The notes beneath the pieces are model-generated. The model searched no databases. It was given only the letters and a program-made list of their open reading frames with translations, and was not told where the DNA came from. This document shows, piece by piece, positions 47,265 through 60,250 of a DNA stretch of 64,000 nucleotides. Source of the DNA: Sitta carolinensis (Eukaryota; Chordata; Aves; Passeriformes; Sittidae); the NCBI GenBank assembly GCA_032173965.1, contig CM063283.1, positions 84,960,243-85,024,242 on the forward strand. The letters are read 5' to 3'. A program made the translations under genes and the position numbers. Each line of letters opens with the position of its first letter. The stretch's first letter is position 1.

Positions 47265-50200
47265 AGAAAAAAAAAATAAAGCAGGGATTCTGAGGATGTA
47301 AAGAAAACCCAAATATTCAGAGATACACCTGAAGCTGAGATAGTAACCGACCCAAAACCACCTTAAGTGCCAGGAGCAAAGACTGAGGCAGCCTTTTCTC
47401 ATCCTTCCCCTCTTCTGAGGACTCAGACCTGAAATGAAGGCACCATTCAGAAGCCACACAGCCTCTTCTCCTGTCACCTGGACTACAAAAATGGGACAGC
47501 TCAAAGTTTCCAGAGGGAGCAAGCCCAGAGTGCCTGCCATAGTCCTCTGCCATCCCAGGCACACCAGTAGTGCTTCCACACCCCTGGAGATGCTCCAGCT
47601 CTCCGGCATGTGCATTAGCAAGAGCACCACCCGGACGTAGCCCCAGGGCGCCATGCCGTGGCATAGCGCAGGTTCAAAGGAGCGTAGTGATCACCTGCCT
47701 CCCGAGCAAACGCTCTTCTCGGCAGCCAGGGGAGACCTTGTGCTGAAAACATTGTGCAGGGTGTGGCAGAAGGAAGTGTAGGGCAGCAGGCAGGTATTCA
47801 CACAACCCAAGAAACCCTGCTGTTTAACACACCTCTCTGCTCAGACCTCCTCCTGCTAGCAGAGATCATTGCCCCCCCCCTTTCAAACTCTCAGGCAACT
47901 TTCAGTGCTCCCAAGCGATAATGCTTGAGCCTAGCCAAAACTAAATCTCTCACAGTATGTCCAATCATAAAATCATTTCCAAATAAGGGCAGCCATCATC
48001 TTGAGCTTTTGTTTCTAAGATAAACCACCTGCAACAGGAGGTCTAAGAAGCACAGTGAAGTGCTCCTCCTGAGCTAGCACAGCACATATGAGCCCAAGTC
48101 TTTGGAATGTTCACACAAGTGAGGTGCAGGTCTCTGGGGATCTGATGAGTCTTATAAACACATCCAAAAAGCTCATAAAAAGGACAGGAGAATTTCACAA
48201 CTGCAAACCCATTTCCAAAGCCACACATTTTCCTGCTTCAGACCTCTCATTAGGTCAAAGAAGTTTCATTTTTCATTTGGCCTCCAATTTTTAAATGAAG
48301 TGAACAAATGGACCTGAGTGCATGCTTACATACACACAACCATTCTAGAAGCTTTATCTAGAGTGCCAGCACTAGAACTGAACGGTCATTCTGCATTTGT
48401 ACCATATATCAACATCTCTACAGTATCTGTTCATATTCTAGCTGCAACCTCATCATTTGTGAATTATTAAAAATAATTTACCCAGAGAAGACATTTTATG
48501 AGAAAACTGCACTGGTTTCTACTACCAAGTCTATATAAAATATTAAAAATAAACTTCATGCCAAGCCAGCAAGAAAAACACCCTTTCACTTTTTGTATAC
48601 AACTTTGCCTTTTGTTTTCAAAATTGGGCAGACAATTGTCTCCTTCCATTTTGTTCAAATGGTGTGTATCAGTAAACAAAAAGTATTGCTTTGCTAAGTC
48701 TATGACTTCATGTGTTCTTTGCTGTTAGCACCTACTTGTTTACACTGACTAATGTCCATGCAAACAACAACAAAATGTGGTATTTTCACAAATGGTTGGC
48801 TGTCTAAATGATAGTTTACTACCCATTTTCATCTGTCTCACACTGAAGCTGGTACTTTTTACCCATCTTTTTTTATCTTCATTATTGGCTAATAAAAGGT
48901 CTTGTTTCCTTGCTTGTGGCTAACATTTATCTCTAGCTAAAGCAATGTTTGTAGCATGCTCTTATGTTAAAAGAAAATTTACATATTGCACAACCATGTT
49001 TGTGTGGTAAGAGCCTATGAGCCACTCCTCCTGCTCAGAGCAAGGCTGCCTTATGTGTCTTTGCTGCCAACATCCTCTCCATGGCTGCATGGGTCCTAGG
49101 CCAGCTTCCAGGTGAGGACACAGCCTGAACAGAAAGTCAATGTCCTTCTCTTTTAAAACTCTACCATCTCAGGATCCTCTAATCCTCTTCCCACTCACTG
49201 TCAAAATGAATAGAGCTAGCTGTAAGTGATTTGCCCTTTCTCTCAGAAACAACTAATAAAAGTCAGTTGTACCAACACTTAACTCTTCCAGTGCTGTTCC
49301 TTGCACCAGAGTTTGCTATTCTTCCAGCCCCAACATGGGTGTTGGTGGACGAATACCAAGCTGTGCCATAAGGACCAGCAATGTGTAACTATTGACACAC
49401 TACTGCCCCTTTGCATTGGCCCCTGCCTTTGCAGTGCTCTCATCTATCACTTAAATTCCTGTTGCACAAGATGTTAACATAAGGTGGTGCTGGACATCCC
49501 AGTGATCACTGAGAAGAGCCATCAAAGGATGTCATGCAACAAAATACCTGCTAAAAGGAAGATTGGACAGGGGAGATAGGACAGAGTTTGCTGCATGGTG
49601 TTCAAGCCCGAGCCTTTGTGCAAACAGGGCAAGGCCTGCCATGAACAGCAGGTGAGGCTTTAGGGGCTACAACAGAGAAATCTTCCCAAGCCTTGAAGGG
49701 TTTTCTGCATTCAGTTGTTTTCAGTCTTCCGCTGCTGTTGGGCAGTGTGTATTTTCCTTTGCCTAACGAGCCCAAACTACCCTCTGATGCATCTGCCCCT
49801 GTTATTCCAAAGGCTGTGCAGATTCTTATCAGATCCTCATCAGCCCTTATGCCATGCCCCTGCCAACAGCACATTCCTTTCTCTATTACAGGCACAGTGC
49901 ATTTCCAAGAGATGGGAGGGAGATGTAAAATCCTTTCTTTTCTACCTCTTTTTTCCCCCCAAGAATTAATAGTCTTTCCTTCCTTCACGATTTCTGAGAG
50001 AGGTAAGAAAACACTCCATAAAATAAACTTTCCTCCCAAGCATCTTGTGAGGAGTGATATATTTATTTTTTAAAACAGTGCATTGCTACAGAACACACAA
50101 ACAAAAGAGATCAGAAGGCATTACTAGGCCTGCCCAGTCTGGTATCCTGGATAGTGCAGGGAATAAGCTGTTCCAGAAGGGTGAATGGTACTTTCCTCCC

Positions 50201-50784
50201 TGATAGAGCCCAGTAACTTGAGGGTATAAACCTCCACAAAGGTCATATTTTGTTCATGGGAAAAGCCTTAGCTTAACTTACATGCTTTCTTTAGAGATAA
50301 ACAAATAAAAAACCCCAACAAGCCAAAACCAAAGCAAAGCATACAACCATATAAAAGAATTATAGGCAAGGGGGTGGGAGTCTGCATGGGTAAAAGAATA
50401 AAGCAAACTCATGTGAAATGTCTTAATCCTATGCAGTAACCCTTTCCTTCTTGCTTTTGCTTCTTTATTTTTTTGTGATTTAATAGAGGGGCCAGGAGAT
50501 TTATTCCACCAACATGGAAAGCATTATTATAAAGAGAACTGTTAAAGTAAAAAAGCATTCAGGGATAATAAGGGCATAGCTGTTTTACACAAAGACACGA
50601 CCTCCTCTAGCTAGCTGCCTACCAGAGATCCTCTGCTATATTTATGAGCACAAACAGCTCAATACCAGACCTTTAGGTTTATATCAGCCATTTCTACTGA
50701 TAGAAGCACAATCTGTATTTTTAACTTAAATAATATGGAGTGTTCACATAGAGTATTTTGCTAATAATGTTCTGAAGAAGATCA

Positions 50785-50787
<3 letters not shown>

Positions 50788-50838
<51 letters not shown>
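50788..50838. repeat. Poly-T tract, 51 bases
   Basis: An uninterrupted run of 51 T. On the minus strand this is a long poly-A, as left by a young retroposed transcript. The minus-strand sequence just before it shows no AATAAA close by and no recognised gene. The length may be inexact. Confidence 0.9.
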
Positions 50839-50842
<4 letters not shown>

Positions 50843-51186
50843 TAGCAGGCTAACATCACTGAGAGTCAAGGGTCAGTGAAGTATTAAAAATTCACTGTGC
50901 CTCTCCTTGAAAAGCAATAGAAAATAAAGTAAAATGTCTTTCTTTAGTTAGAACAAAATTACATTTGATTCTACATACTGCAATTATTGTTGAGTTCAGC
51001 ACTGGGAACATTCCTGAAGCTATTTCACAAAAATAATTATACCAGGTCATTTGGTATTCAGAATGAGTAGAAATATCAACAGTGTTATAAGGTCTCAGTG
51101 CCTTTAAATTCACAGAAATATAACAAGGCTTTCACTGATCTTTCCTTGCTTTTTTGAAACCACGAATAAAATAAATTGTCTATTCA

Positions 51187-51203
51187 CACAACACACACAC
51201 ACA
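51187..51203. repeat. Short (CA)n repeat
   Basis: About seven CA units with one interruption. Confidence 0.75.
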
Positions 51204-53330
51204 CTTCCTTTGTGGTGAAGAGAGTAAGTCTCCCCTGGAAGCACAGCAAGCCCTGAGCAATGGCTCACTGACACCTGCTGCCCCATCAATTAGCCTAATG
51301 TAAGGGTGTTCTTGTACAGTGCAGAGGTTAATGGGAGTTTAAGATGCAGAAAGTGTTTAGCAGTACCTGGAATGAGATCCTTGTTCAGCTTTATCTGCTA
51401 TTCTAAATGAGACATGGTGGGCCAAGTTAACCAGACAAGGAGGTCAATGGTTAACATTAGAGTTGAATTTGGCCCAATATTCACAGGTCCATAATATGTG
51501 GTATAGTCAACAGTGTAATTTCGACAGTTTTATTAAGTTTCCTTAAAAGTTAATGACAAATCTTTTAAAATGTTGCGTTCAACTAAACACAGAATATAGT
51601 TATATCCTAGGCCTAGTTCCAAATATTTTACCATTAGTGCAATGAAAATTAGGCAAACTTAAGTTAGAAGGAAAGAGAATGAAATAAAGAAACTAAGCTG
51701 GGCTTTACCAGCTTCCTTGGGAATTCCTGTGCAGGAAGGATGAAGTAATTATTGAAATCCTCCATGAACCATGTGCAGAATAGTTTTAATACTTGACATT
51801 TAAAATAGAGAGAAAAAAAAGGAAGTTGGAAATGCAAAGAGAATGAAATAGATATTTCTAAAAGTCTGAGCCCTTCCACACAGAGATACACCAGCCTACC
51901 AGCTAAGACTAGCCAGAACATAAGCAGGCTGATTTCCAGGACCTGCTTATTAAAGGTGCCATCACTCACAGCTCTAGCTCCTTCCAGCCCAGACAGCTCT
52001 GCTGAAGCGGCTGCAGCCGTGTGCTAACCTGGAGTCCCCCGGATGCAGGGATAACAAGAAGCCATGTCTCCAGCAAAAGGACCAGCTCACCCTCCCAGGT
52101 CATCCTAGCACGAAGGAGCAGCAAGAATGGAGTGAGATCCAGATGAAGCCATGGGATGACAGTGGGACGTGGTGGGGAAGGGGAGCATCATGCCTTGCAT
52201 TCCCTCTTGTAGATTGCAGACTCTGGGGCCAGTTTCCTCCCCAACATCCACACACTCCGTCCAAGAGGTACAGCCACTGTCAGCACAGTCACAATCCTCT
52301 GAAACTTCCCCAGGCAACAGCACTCACATATTTCAGCAATAACTGCTACCTTGTAAACACATTCCACATTCCTGTTGCATTAAACCCCACAGGTCAAATG
52401 CAAAGCTGAACAGCCTCTTGTCTAACTGCTGTACAAGGCTTGCTCTGAGGTAGTACATACATGTGGCAGGCTTTTATTTGGAAAGGACCTCATTTAGCCT
52501 CTTTTGACCCTTCCTAATTTAGGCCCTCTCAGCCTTCAAATGATAATTATTTTCTTGAGTCCTGATGGGAGACAGATGACCCACAGGCTCCTTCATCTTT
52601 CCTCCGTACCAGTAACACTCAGATCACTTCTGGAAAAAAGAGCATGAGATTTTTAACACAAGGTCATCATAATATATGACTTCCTCAGAGGTTTCAGGTA
52701 GGAGTTCAGTTAAGTTGGACTTCATAATCCAAATAATTTCCTACACAAAAAGACTGGAATGTTGCTTTCTGTCCATGCCACAATAAACATCATGGCTGAG
52801 TGTTTTCATCTCTGTTTGGAACCTTTCTCTACAGTCTATAAGAAATCAGTCAGGATTTCACCAATGTAAGAGTCATAATTATTTGTCATTTACTCCCTTC
52901 GTGACATGAACTTGAGAACTTTTCATTCTTACTATCCATTCAGGACATAATTGTTCTTTATATTTGAAATAGAGGAAATATTTTTCTGTAGCTCTTTTAG
53001 TTCTCATTTACTTGCAGGTCTATACTCCAAACCACACTGTGCTCCAAAGCAAGGATATGAGCAAATGGAAATAACTGCCACTAGCTCAGATTCTTGTTTT
53101 CTCCTTCACTCCTTCCCTGCAGCAATAATCTCAGCAAAAATAACCTCTGGCGAGTCATTCTGTATGTATCACCTCCAGCTGCTGCTTCAGCCTTGCAGAG
53201 TTCTGAAAGTAAAAACCCTGAATGCAGCCTAATAGTTTTCACTGCCACCTTGTCAGAAATCCAGAGGCAAGTCTCTAGTGTACCACCAGCACAAGCCAGC
53301 TCATTCCCTTGGATAGGGAAGCAGAAAGCA

Positions 53331-53740
53331 CATCACAGAATCACAGAATTGTTAGGGTTGGAAGGGACACCTGGAGATCATTTGACCCAAGCCCCCTGCC
53401 AAGGCAGGGGACAGGTGACATAGGAACATGTTCAGGTTGATTTTTTAATGTCTCCAGAGAGAGAAACTCCACAACCTCCCCGGGTAACCTGTTCCGCTAC
53501 ACAGTCATTCTCAAACATAAAGAAGTTCTTCAAGTTGAGGTGAAACTTCTTGTGTTTTAGTTTATAGCCCTTGCTCTCCTCCTGTCACTGGGCACTACTG
53601 CAAAGAGTCTGACACCATCCTCCTGACACCTGCCTTTGAGATATTTATATCCATTAATAAGATCCCGATCCCCTCTCAGTCTTCTCTCCTCTAGACTAAA
53701 TAGGCCTAGCTCCTGCAGCCTCTCCTCAAAGAGAGGTTAA
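53331..53740 (-). mobile_element. CR1 LINE fragment, longest copy in the window
   Basis: About 410 bases in antisense with a well-preserved 3' end: CACAGAATCACAGAATTG, GGTTGGAAGGGACACCTGGA, CACAACCTCCCCGGGTAACC, AAGAAGTTCTTCAAGTTGAG, CAGTCTTCTCTCCTCTAGAC and GCCTCTCCTCAAAGAGAGG. It ends against the LTR-rich segment that follows. Confidence 0.93.
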
Positions 53741-53869
53741 ATGCTTCTCCTGTTGTTCTTCAAGCCTCAACTCTCAGAGCGGAGACCAGAGGAAGTTTGT
53801 CATGCAGAAGCAATGCTCAGCTCCAGTCCTGTCTCTTGGTCCAGCTTTGCTGGAGCCAATGGCACAGAC

Positions 53870-54480
53870 TGAGGTGCCCTCTCTGGCCTAGGGCTCAGCT
53901 CCCCTTGGCACCTTGTGGGGTAACGTCGGCTCTCTGGGAAGGGGCCTGAGAGGTATCAGGCCAGGATAGCCGGGTCTACCCCAGAGAGGTACTCTCCTCA
54001 GAGAATGCCTTCCAGGGAGCCAGCGGCTTTCCCTCAGCTAGCCTAGGGGTGCCTTAGCAGGGTAGTAGCCACGGCGGGCTACAGTGAATTCAGCTCAGTG
54101 AGTTCAGCTCAGTGATCCTGAAGGCAACCCCTTTACAGCCAGCACGGAGAGAGAGAGATGAGGGACTCGTATGGCCATTCCGCAGGGGGTAACTTTATTG
54201 CCAAGCACCCAGCGAAGGGGAGCCAGGGACAAGAAATCCCCAAAGTCTGGGGAAAAGTACAGAGGTTTTTATAAGGGTACATAGGTGGGTGTGGGGGGTT
54301 ACAAACCAATGGGTTCCAACAGATCTACATAAAAATCCCTCAAAGAATTGTGGGTCTCCGTAACCAAAAAGTGTTCTCCTTATCTAGGTGGTCTGGACTT
54401 TGTTATTGTGTAATGCTCCTTATCTCTTCAGGAGGCCCGCTTCCCCATCCCAGGGGCCTCCCTCCACGGCAGCGCCGCGG
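53870..54480 (-). mobile_element. Probable solo LTR of an endogenous retrovirus
   Basis: Read on the minus strand it has TATAAAAA at 54273-54266 and AATAAA at 54199-54194, 70-75 bases apart, the compact spacing of a retroviral promoter, R region and poly(A) site. It is much richer in GC and CpG than its surroundings, with GGTAACGTCGG and GCAGCGCCGCGGC stretches. A 14-base unit (TTCAGCTCAGTGA-type) is repeated at about 54087-54117. The exact ends are not resolved. No gag, pol or env frame is attached. Confidence 0.6.
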
Positions 54481-54699
54481 CAGGCCCGCCAGATCCCACA
54501 GTGGGGTAGTGGAGCTCAGGAGGCAAAGGGAACTTGATCATGCTCCCCAGGGCTCCACTGGAAGTGGTTCCATGGACCACAGGTGGGGAATACACTGTGA
54601 GAAGTGTCTTCCTTTTCCCACATTCACCACTTGCCCTCAGCCTCTTCTCCTTTCTGCCACTGGGACAAACGTTCCCCCCATCCCCCTTTGACATGGTAA

Positions 54700-56270
54700 G
54701 CACCTTCCTTGTTAAACTCCCTGCTGCTCAAAATCTCTGTCAGAAAATCTCTTGCATGTACATTTTCCTCTGGCAGCATCTCCACCTCAGCAATGGAGAG
54801 AGGAAGACATTTCAAGAGTGAGTAAGTCTAAACTACTTTACCTAAAAGTTACACTCCTCTGCAGAGCAGAACTCTTCCTTTCTGCCCCTTCTAAATTTAA
54901 TTTTCAGGTTCCTGTATAGCCTTTGTAGCTTACCTGGCAAGGGGGATAGGATGGTGGGGACAGGAATGTAAAGCCTTTTGGAGATATCCCGTTTGTCCCC
55001 AGGCTCCCTTCTTTGAATATACTACAAATTATTTACTTCAATTCTCAAAAGCCCAATGAGATGCAGGTTATTAATTCATGACAATGACAAGTTAATTATG
55101 GTTAATTTAACATGTGCAGGCACTTACGTAACTACTGTTGGGAAATATTTGTTATTAATTCAAAAATTTCCTGCCTGTAATTTGGCAAATATAAATGCAA
55201 GCGTGCAGCAGAAATCCAGCATGACATAAAGAGCACTCATCTGCCATCACCTTTACATGTGACTGTACAATGCTTGATCTCTGCCTGATTTAAATAAGTA
55301 CAACAAAATGTACTGCAGCATTCATAAATTAAATGCCATTGACATTCATCTGCTAGAAAGATCCCAGATGTAGGAAGAGAAACACAGAAGCAGACAATAT
55401 CCCCATGGACATCAAAAGGGACACCATTGGGAGAGAGGGTGGCAGAGCAGTATTCCTAATCAAAGCTCAAAAAGCAAAGCTGCGCAAACAAAACCTACTT
55501 GTGCAGGTTTTTCTCCCACCTCCTGTGGGTCTGCAGTAATTCATACCAAGGCAGGTGGTGCAGAGTGAAACCACCAAAGTGGTTTCAAAGTTGTCCCTCA
55601 GGCTCACAGACCTCCAGGGTCACCCCATCACTCTTAAGCAGGGAACTCCCTGCCTCAAACTGCTGCTTCGCTTGCTCTGCCTGGGAGGTAGGTGAAATTC
55701 TGTGTGTATGGAGATAATTACAGCAACAGATCAGAAACTCAAGTCCAAAATAATCAGTCTCACGGCATCTTAGAAGGGTCCCAGCACTTCCTGGCCTTTG
55801 CTGATCCCTTGGGCAGGTCCAAAGCCAGTGATGAGTCATTTTGCTCACAAAGGCTCTTTAGCTCTGTGATTTTGCAAGACCTATCACTATCAGATGCATC
55901 CCACCTATCAGGCCCTTGCAGGACCTCCATGCATTGCCTGGACTTTTTCAGTTCTCTCATGTGATGAAAACTCCTTAGGGAAGTCCTGAGGAACATTTTG
56001 GTACACTTATATCTTTGAGCTTCATATAGGTGTTTCAGAATAAAACTTGGGAACATACTACCAGAGGGAACTTCCTGAGCATTCAGTGCAAGCAAACACT
56101 CAATATAATCCCTTCACAGGCTGATTAAAGTCTTATTTTGAAAACTATTCAAATTCAAATGCTATTCCAGAACATGGTAACTCTGATGGCTAGAAAATCC
56201 CAGACTAAATGACCAGTGTACCTGTTTATTTTTGTGCTAATGTAATACTTTCCTTGAAGAAGCCCTTTTC
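54700..56270. other. Non-coding DNA, no gene seen
   Basis: Mixed-composition sequence with short overlapping open frames on both strands (for example 55585-56095) and no recognisable domain or repeat. Confidence 0.5.
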
Positions 56271-56282
56271 TTTTGCCAGAGG

Positions 56283-56560
56283 TATTTAGAGAAGATGTCC
56301 ATCTCCCCTTTTAACCTTCATCTGCAGAGCCAAACATGTCATGGCATCTTAATTTCCTCACAGATATAAGCTCTCTATTATCCTGACATTTTACTAACTC
56401 TTCTCTGCACCTCCCCTACTCCAAGCTCACCTCTTCTGGCAGCCAGATGCCCAGAACAAGACACTGGGTCCCAGGCAGCCTCTACAGCCAAAGCACACAA
56501 AGATCACTCTTGGATTTAAGCTTCCCAGATCCTAGTTAAGCTTTCACATGATGGCAGACA
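56283..56560 (-). mobile_element. Possible very old CR1 LINE remnant
   Basis: In antisense it follows the CR1 pattern loosely: CTCTTCTCTGCACCTCCCC, CTCACCTCTTCTGGCAGCC and GCCCAGAACAAGACACTGGG with CCAGGCAGCCTC. Divergence is so high that only a profile search could confirm it. Confidence 0.4.
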
Positions 56561-59500
56561 AATAGAGAGAAAGCATTCACCTCCACAACTACTCTGCTGC
56601 AGAGTCCAAGTACATGTTTGAGCTATTTACTATCAAGAAACACTGGTCATGCAAGGCCAGTGCTTCAATAACCTTTCCAGACTGGCTCTTTCCTATGTCC
56701 AACCACCCAGATGCTCATGCTGGCTGCCAATACCAGATTACAGGACCCATTCCAGCTTCTTTTCAAACCCCAAAGTGTCGGCATACGCTCCCTTGGCTGA
56801 ATTTGCAAGGGCCCAGCCATCTGTGTATCTACAGAGTGTCTCTGGCATAGGTATAATGGGAAAATATTTAGCCTTTTACATGCAGTTGGCAAATATACTA
56901 GCTCAAGCCTGAGGAAATTCTGATTTTCTTTGCTTAGGGGCCTCCTTTTTTAAAATCATTTTAAAAATATTTGTGAGTCACAGCAATGGGTAGGGAATAA
57001 GATATCTAGCAGAGCTCCTAGCTCTGCCAGGAAGAACATTACTACCAGGTTCTGTGAACAGAGGAAAGATCAGGTGCTGGGTGACTTAATCTCTAGGGTC
57101 CCATGCTATGCTCTGAGGGTGCTATTTCCCTAAAAGAGCTAGATCAAAGCTACTGAAGAGGTTTCTGCTGTTAACTGTCTCCTGAAAGTTGTTGACCTAG
57201 AGACTGGAACAATTAAATGAAATGTGAAGCACCTTGTCAAACAGATATTTTTCCTCCTCTGTCCTACATCACATAATGAGACAGTAGTATGAAGTTACAC
57301 ACTTGGGAGAGCTTTTTGTAATAAAGGACATCCTGAACTGCACGAAGATACTGACCTGGAATGTATTTTTTCTATCTTCTTATGTGGACACATAGCCTGC
57401 GAGTCCTAGGAATGAATGTATGAGCTTTCCCATAAGTATGATAGAGACAAAAAGTCTGGGATAGCAAACTGGACATGCACACTTTAAAAGCAGCTGCTGT
57501 ATCAGGTATGCAATATGAGACTCTGGGAATTGTTTTTCTGAATACTAAATGTGGAAAATATCAATTGAAGCTGCACTTAGTCTCTCTGAAGAAATCAGTT
57601 TCTGAATGTTTAGAGTCAGCACTCAAAGTAAACAGCTCCATATTAGAAATAATTAAAATATATTGCTTAAAAGTAATCTGGTCTTTTATGCCCCTATTCA
57701 GGATCCACCACTACAACCTTCTGTGCAAAAACCATATAAACATGTTTACAGTATACCTGACCCAGAGATGTGCAGCCAGATCTTTGGCTGATGTCACTTG
57801 GCAGGCCTTTGCTCAAGCTAATTGGAGCTGTATCAATTCATACTTCTGAAGAGATAGAATGCACTGCTTATAGACTTCTGAAAAAGGCAAGTTAAACAGC
57901 TTGTATGCACCTGGAAACATTAATTTCCATCTTTTTCAAAATATGAAAGCTGTATTTTCCGCAAGGAGTGGTCCTTCAGAAAACTATCATGCCAGCCTTG
58001 TACCAGCACTGGATAGGAATATACTCTGGTTTGATTCCCACCATCTCTACTATCTGTGAGTAGAGAAGCTACAACACAAGGAAGACAAAATTTTTTGGTA
58101 AGTATTTTTCTTAGAATGGCACATCGCTCTAATTTTTACATTTGGCAAAGGGCTTCTACTTGTAATCTATCAAAGGGAAACAAAAAGCAGTAACAAATTC
58201 CATTGTGTTACTAACCAGAGGCAATGATTGCTGGCCTCTGCAAACAATACATAAGCAGAGGGACTTGCTTTCTATTTTCCAAAAATGCTGCAAGCAGTGA
58301 GTTGCAGTGAGAGCATGACAACCAATAACTCTTGATCACTTAAAGATTTTTCATTAGCCAGTTCTACAATAAATTAACTAGAGAAGTTTAAAGGTTGTTT
58401 TCAGCAATTTGTATATAAATGCACACCAGAAAGAACAAGAGAAGACAGTTCATCTTTCTGCTTAACTTTTTTTACTTACCATCCAATGAAACTTTAATAA
58501 GTACAAAGGCAGGTCAATAGTCCCAGAATTGAAAGTTGTGCACCTGTGTAACCAAGAAACACATTTTACCTGTAGGAAAACAACCCTTAAAGTACCTCAG
58601 ACGTAACTTTCTTCAGCTGCTTACCTGTGTAGGTTCCTGTTTGTCAGATTCAATGCGCCACAAAAGGCTACTGGTGTTTCAGAAGGGATCTGTCACCTTG
58701 CCAGACATTAAAGTGGTAGCAAAACCAGCAGAGGCACTTTAAAGTTTGTGCAGAGAATTCTGAAAGCCTCAATTTGGTTCGACTTGGACAGTGCACCCTA
58801 CGTCTCATCAGCTACCCAGCATGGGGCTACTCTGCCCTCCTGAAGCATGAGTTACGAGCGCTGCCCCGATCCCTTCCCTGAGTGATCCCTGTATCTACGC
58901 GGAAGGAGTCGGTCAGAGGAGAAAGCACCAGTATCCCCCAGTTGCTAGGTAACAAGCAGGGAGATCCTGACCTGAATTCTTAGCGGAGGCTGATGTTACT
59001 CAGGAAGCTTTGCTGGGTCCTTCCTGGGAAACGAGAGCCATGCCAAAAAGTTACTCCTGGTTTTGTAAAGGCCACTGCATAGCATCCAGCCCAAAGGGAC
59101 AGCTGCTGAGCTATTTTTTATGCTAAAAAGGCACCTGTTGTGAAAATAGGAAGCACAAATACAAAAATGGAGGGTGACATTTTCTGCCCTTATGATAATG
59201 AAACCAGAAAGTTTTTAACCTTAAAATAAGATCTATTTCAAATCTGGTAATTAAATATAGCAGAAGAAATCACCCACCATGTGCACAGTTTCAACAATAA
59301 CAAATGCAATGAGAGAATATTAAGCATATGAAAATAAATAAAAAAAATGTTATCCCATACACTGTACTATGAAGCAAAATCTAAAGCTAAACTCAACATG
59401 GAAAACTGAAAGGAAGCAAGTCAGGGGAGTTTATGGTGACACAAGAACTCTGCATTTTCTGGCCATGTAAATATTTTAAGTTATTGCCATGTCATTGTAT

Positions 59501-59900
59501 TAATTACTCCATTTAGCTTGCAAATTCCTCAGTATCTATTTTCTAAAAGATGAAAAGTAAATGCTGAGCCAGAGCTGAAGAGTTAAAGTGCCCGACCCTA
59601 TCATCCTGTATAGCAAAAGGAAATAAAGCCTCCTCATGTGCAGCATAACACAAATGTAAAAGATGCAATTATCTGGAAAAGATGCCTGTTTGCTTTCTCC
59701 TGGCTCCAAGGAACATCTTGGCAAAAATGGCACGTGCACACCACATGTGGCTTGGCTGGCACAGGCTTGAGGGGCCCATGGGGCTGGGAAGGCTGAGTGG
59801 TATTGATGCCTTAAGTTTTAGCTTTTATATTTTTTAGATTCTGTGGTTTTTTAGTTTGTAGTTTTAAGTTTCATATTAAGTGCTACTAAGCTCTCTTCAC
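56561..59900. other. Non-coding DNA, no gene seen
   Basis: AT-rich sequence with a plus-strand open frame of 124 codons at 57475-57849 that shows no domain and no splice support. A modest CpG increase lies at 58780-58930 (for example TACGAGCGCTGCCCCGAT), too small to call an island. Confidence 0.5.
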
Positions 59901-59929
59901 AGAGTAGATAGACAAAACAATTCCTTCTC

Positions 59930-60250
59930 TAGCTTGACACCAAAGACAACTTCCAGGCCCAAGAACAAAAAAAAACGGTGATGTGAGAAGAAAACAAAGG
60001 AGGATGGAGCTTCTTAACCTGAAGCTATAGTTGGACAAATGATTCTAATGTGCGAATGGACCAGAACTTATAAAAGTGTGAGACCTCATGATTGGTGGTC
60101 CATTTTGTGACCATTTTGGGGTGCATCTTGGGTGCAGTAGTACCCAAGTACTCCCATATCTCTGCACAAATTTGCAGTGGGTTACCTACCTCTGTTTGCA
60201 GTACCTACCACCCAGCCACCATGTGGGCAACTGCTCACTTAAAGAAGGAT
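59930..60250 (+). mobile_element. Possible LTR fragment (ERVL-like)
   Basis: A TATA box TATAAAA at 60069-60075 is followed by GTGTGAGACCTC and a GGGGTGCATCTTGGGTGCAG segment, resembling the promoter part of avian ERVL-type LTRs. No poly(A) signal at the expected distance was seen and the borders are unclear. Confidence 0.35.

Larger units (their letters stand above)
45823..53330. other. Non-coding DNA, probably 5' CRACDL intron
   Basis: About 7.5 kb without a supported gene. It contains homopolymers (17 G at 47248-47264, 9 C near 47872, 51 T at 50788-50838), a short CA repeat near 51187-51203 and locally CpG-richer DNA at 47580-47720. The longest open frames (47220-47664 minus, 49602-50039 minus) show no domain. 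Confidence 0.55.

Noticed and set aside
47220..47664. Two overlapping minus-strand frames of 144 and 115 codons
   Set aside because: One runs through the poly-G tract, neither shows a domain, and the local GC content alone can keep frames open.
49602..50073. 145-codon minus-strand frame with a 126-codon plus-strand frame over the same DNA
   Set aside because: Neither has recognisable family features or splice context; frames open on both strands suggest chance.
58780..58930. Possible CpG-island promoter for CRACDL
   Set aside because: Only a handful of CpGs over about 150 bases; too short and too AT-flanked to be called an island.
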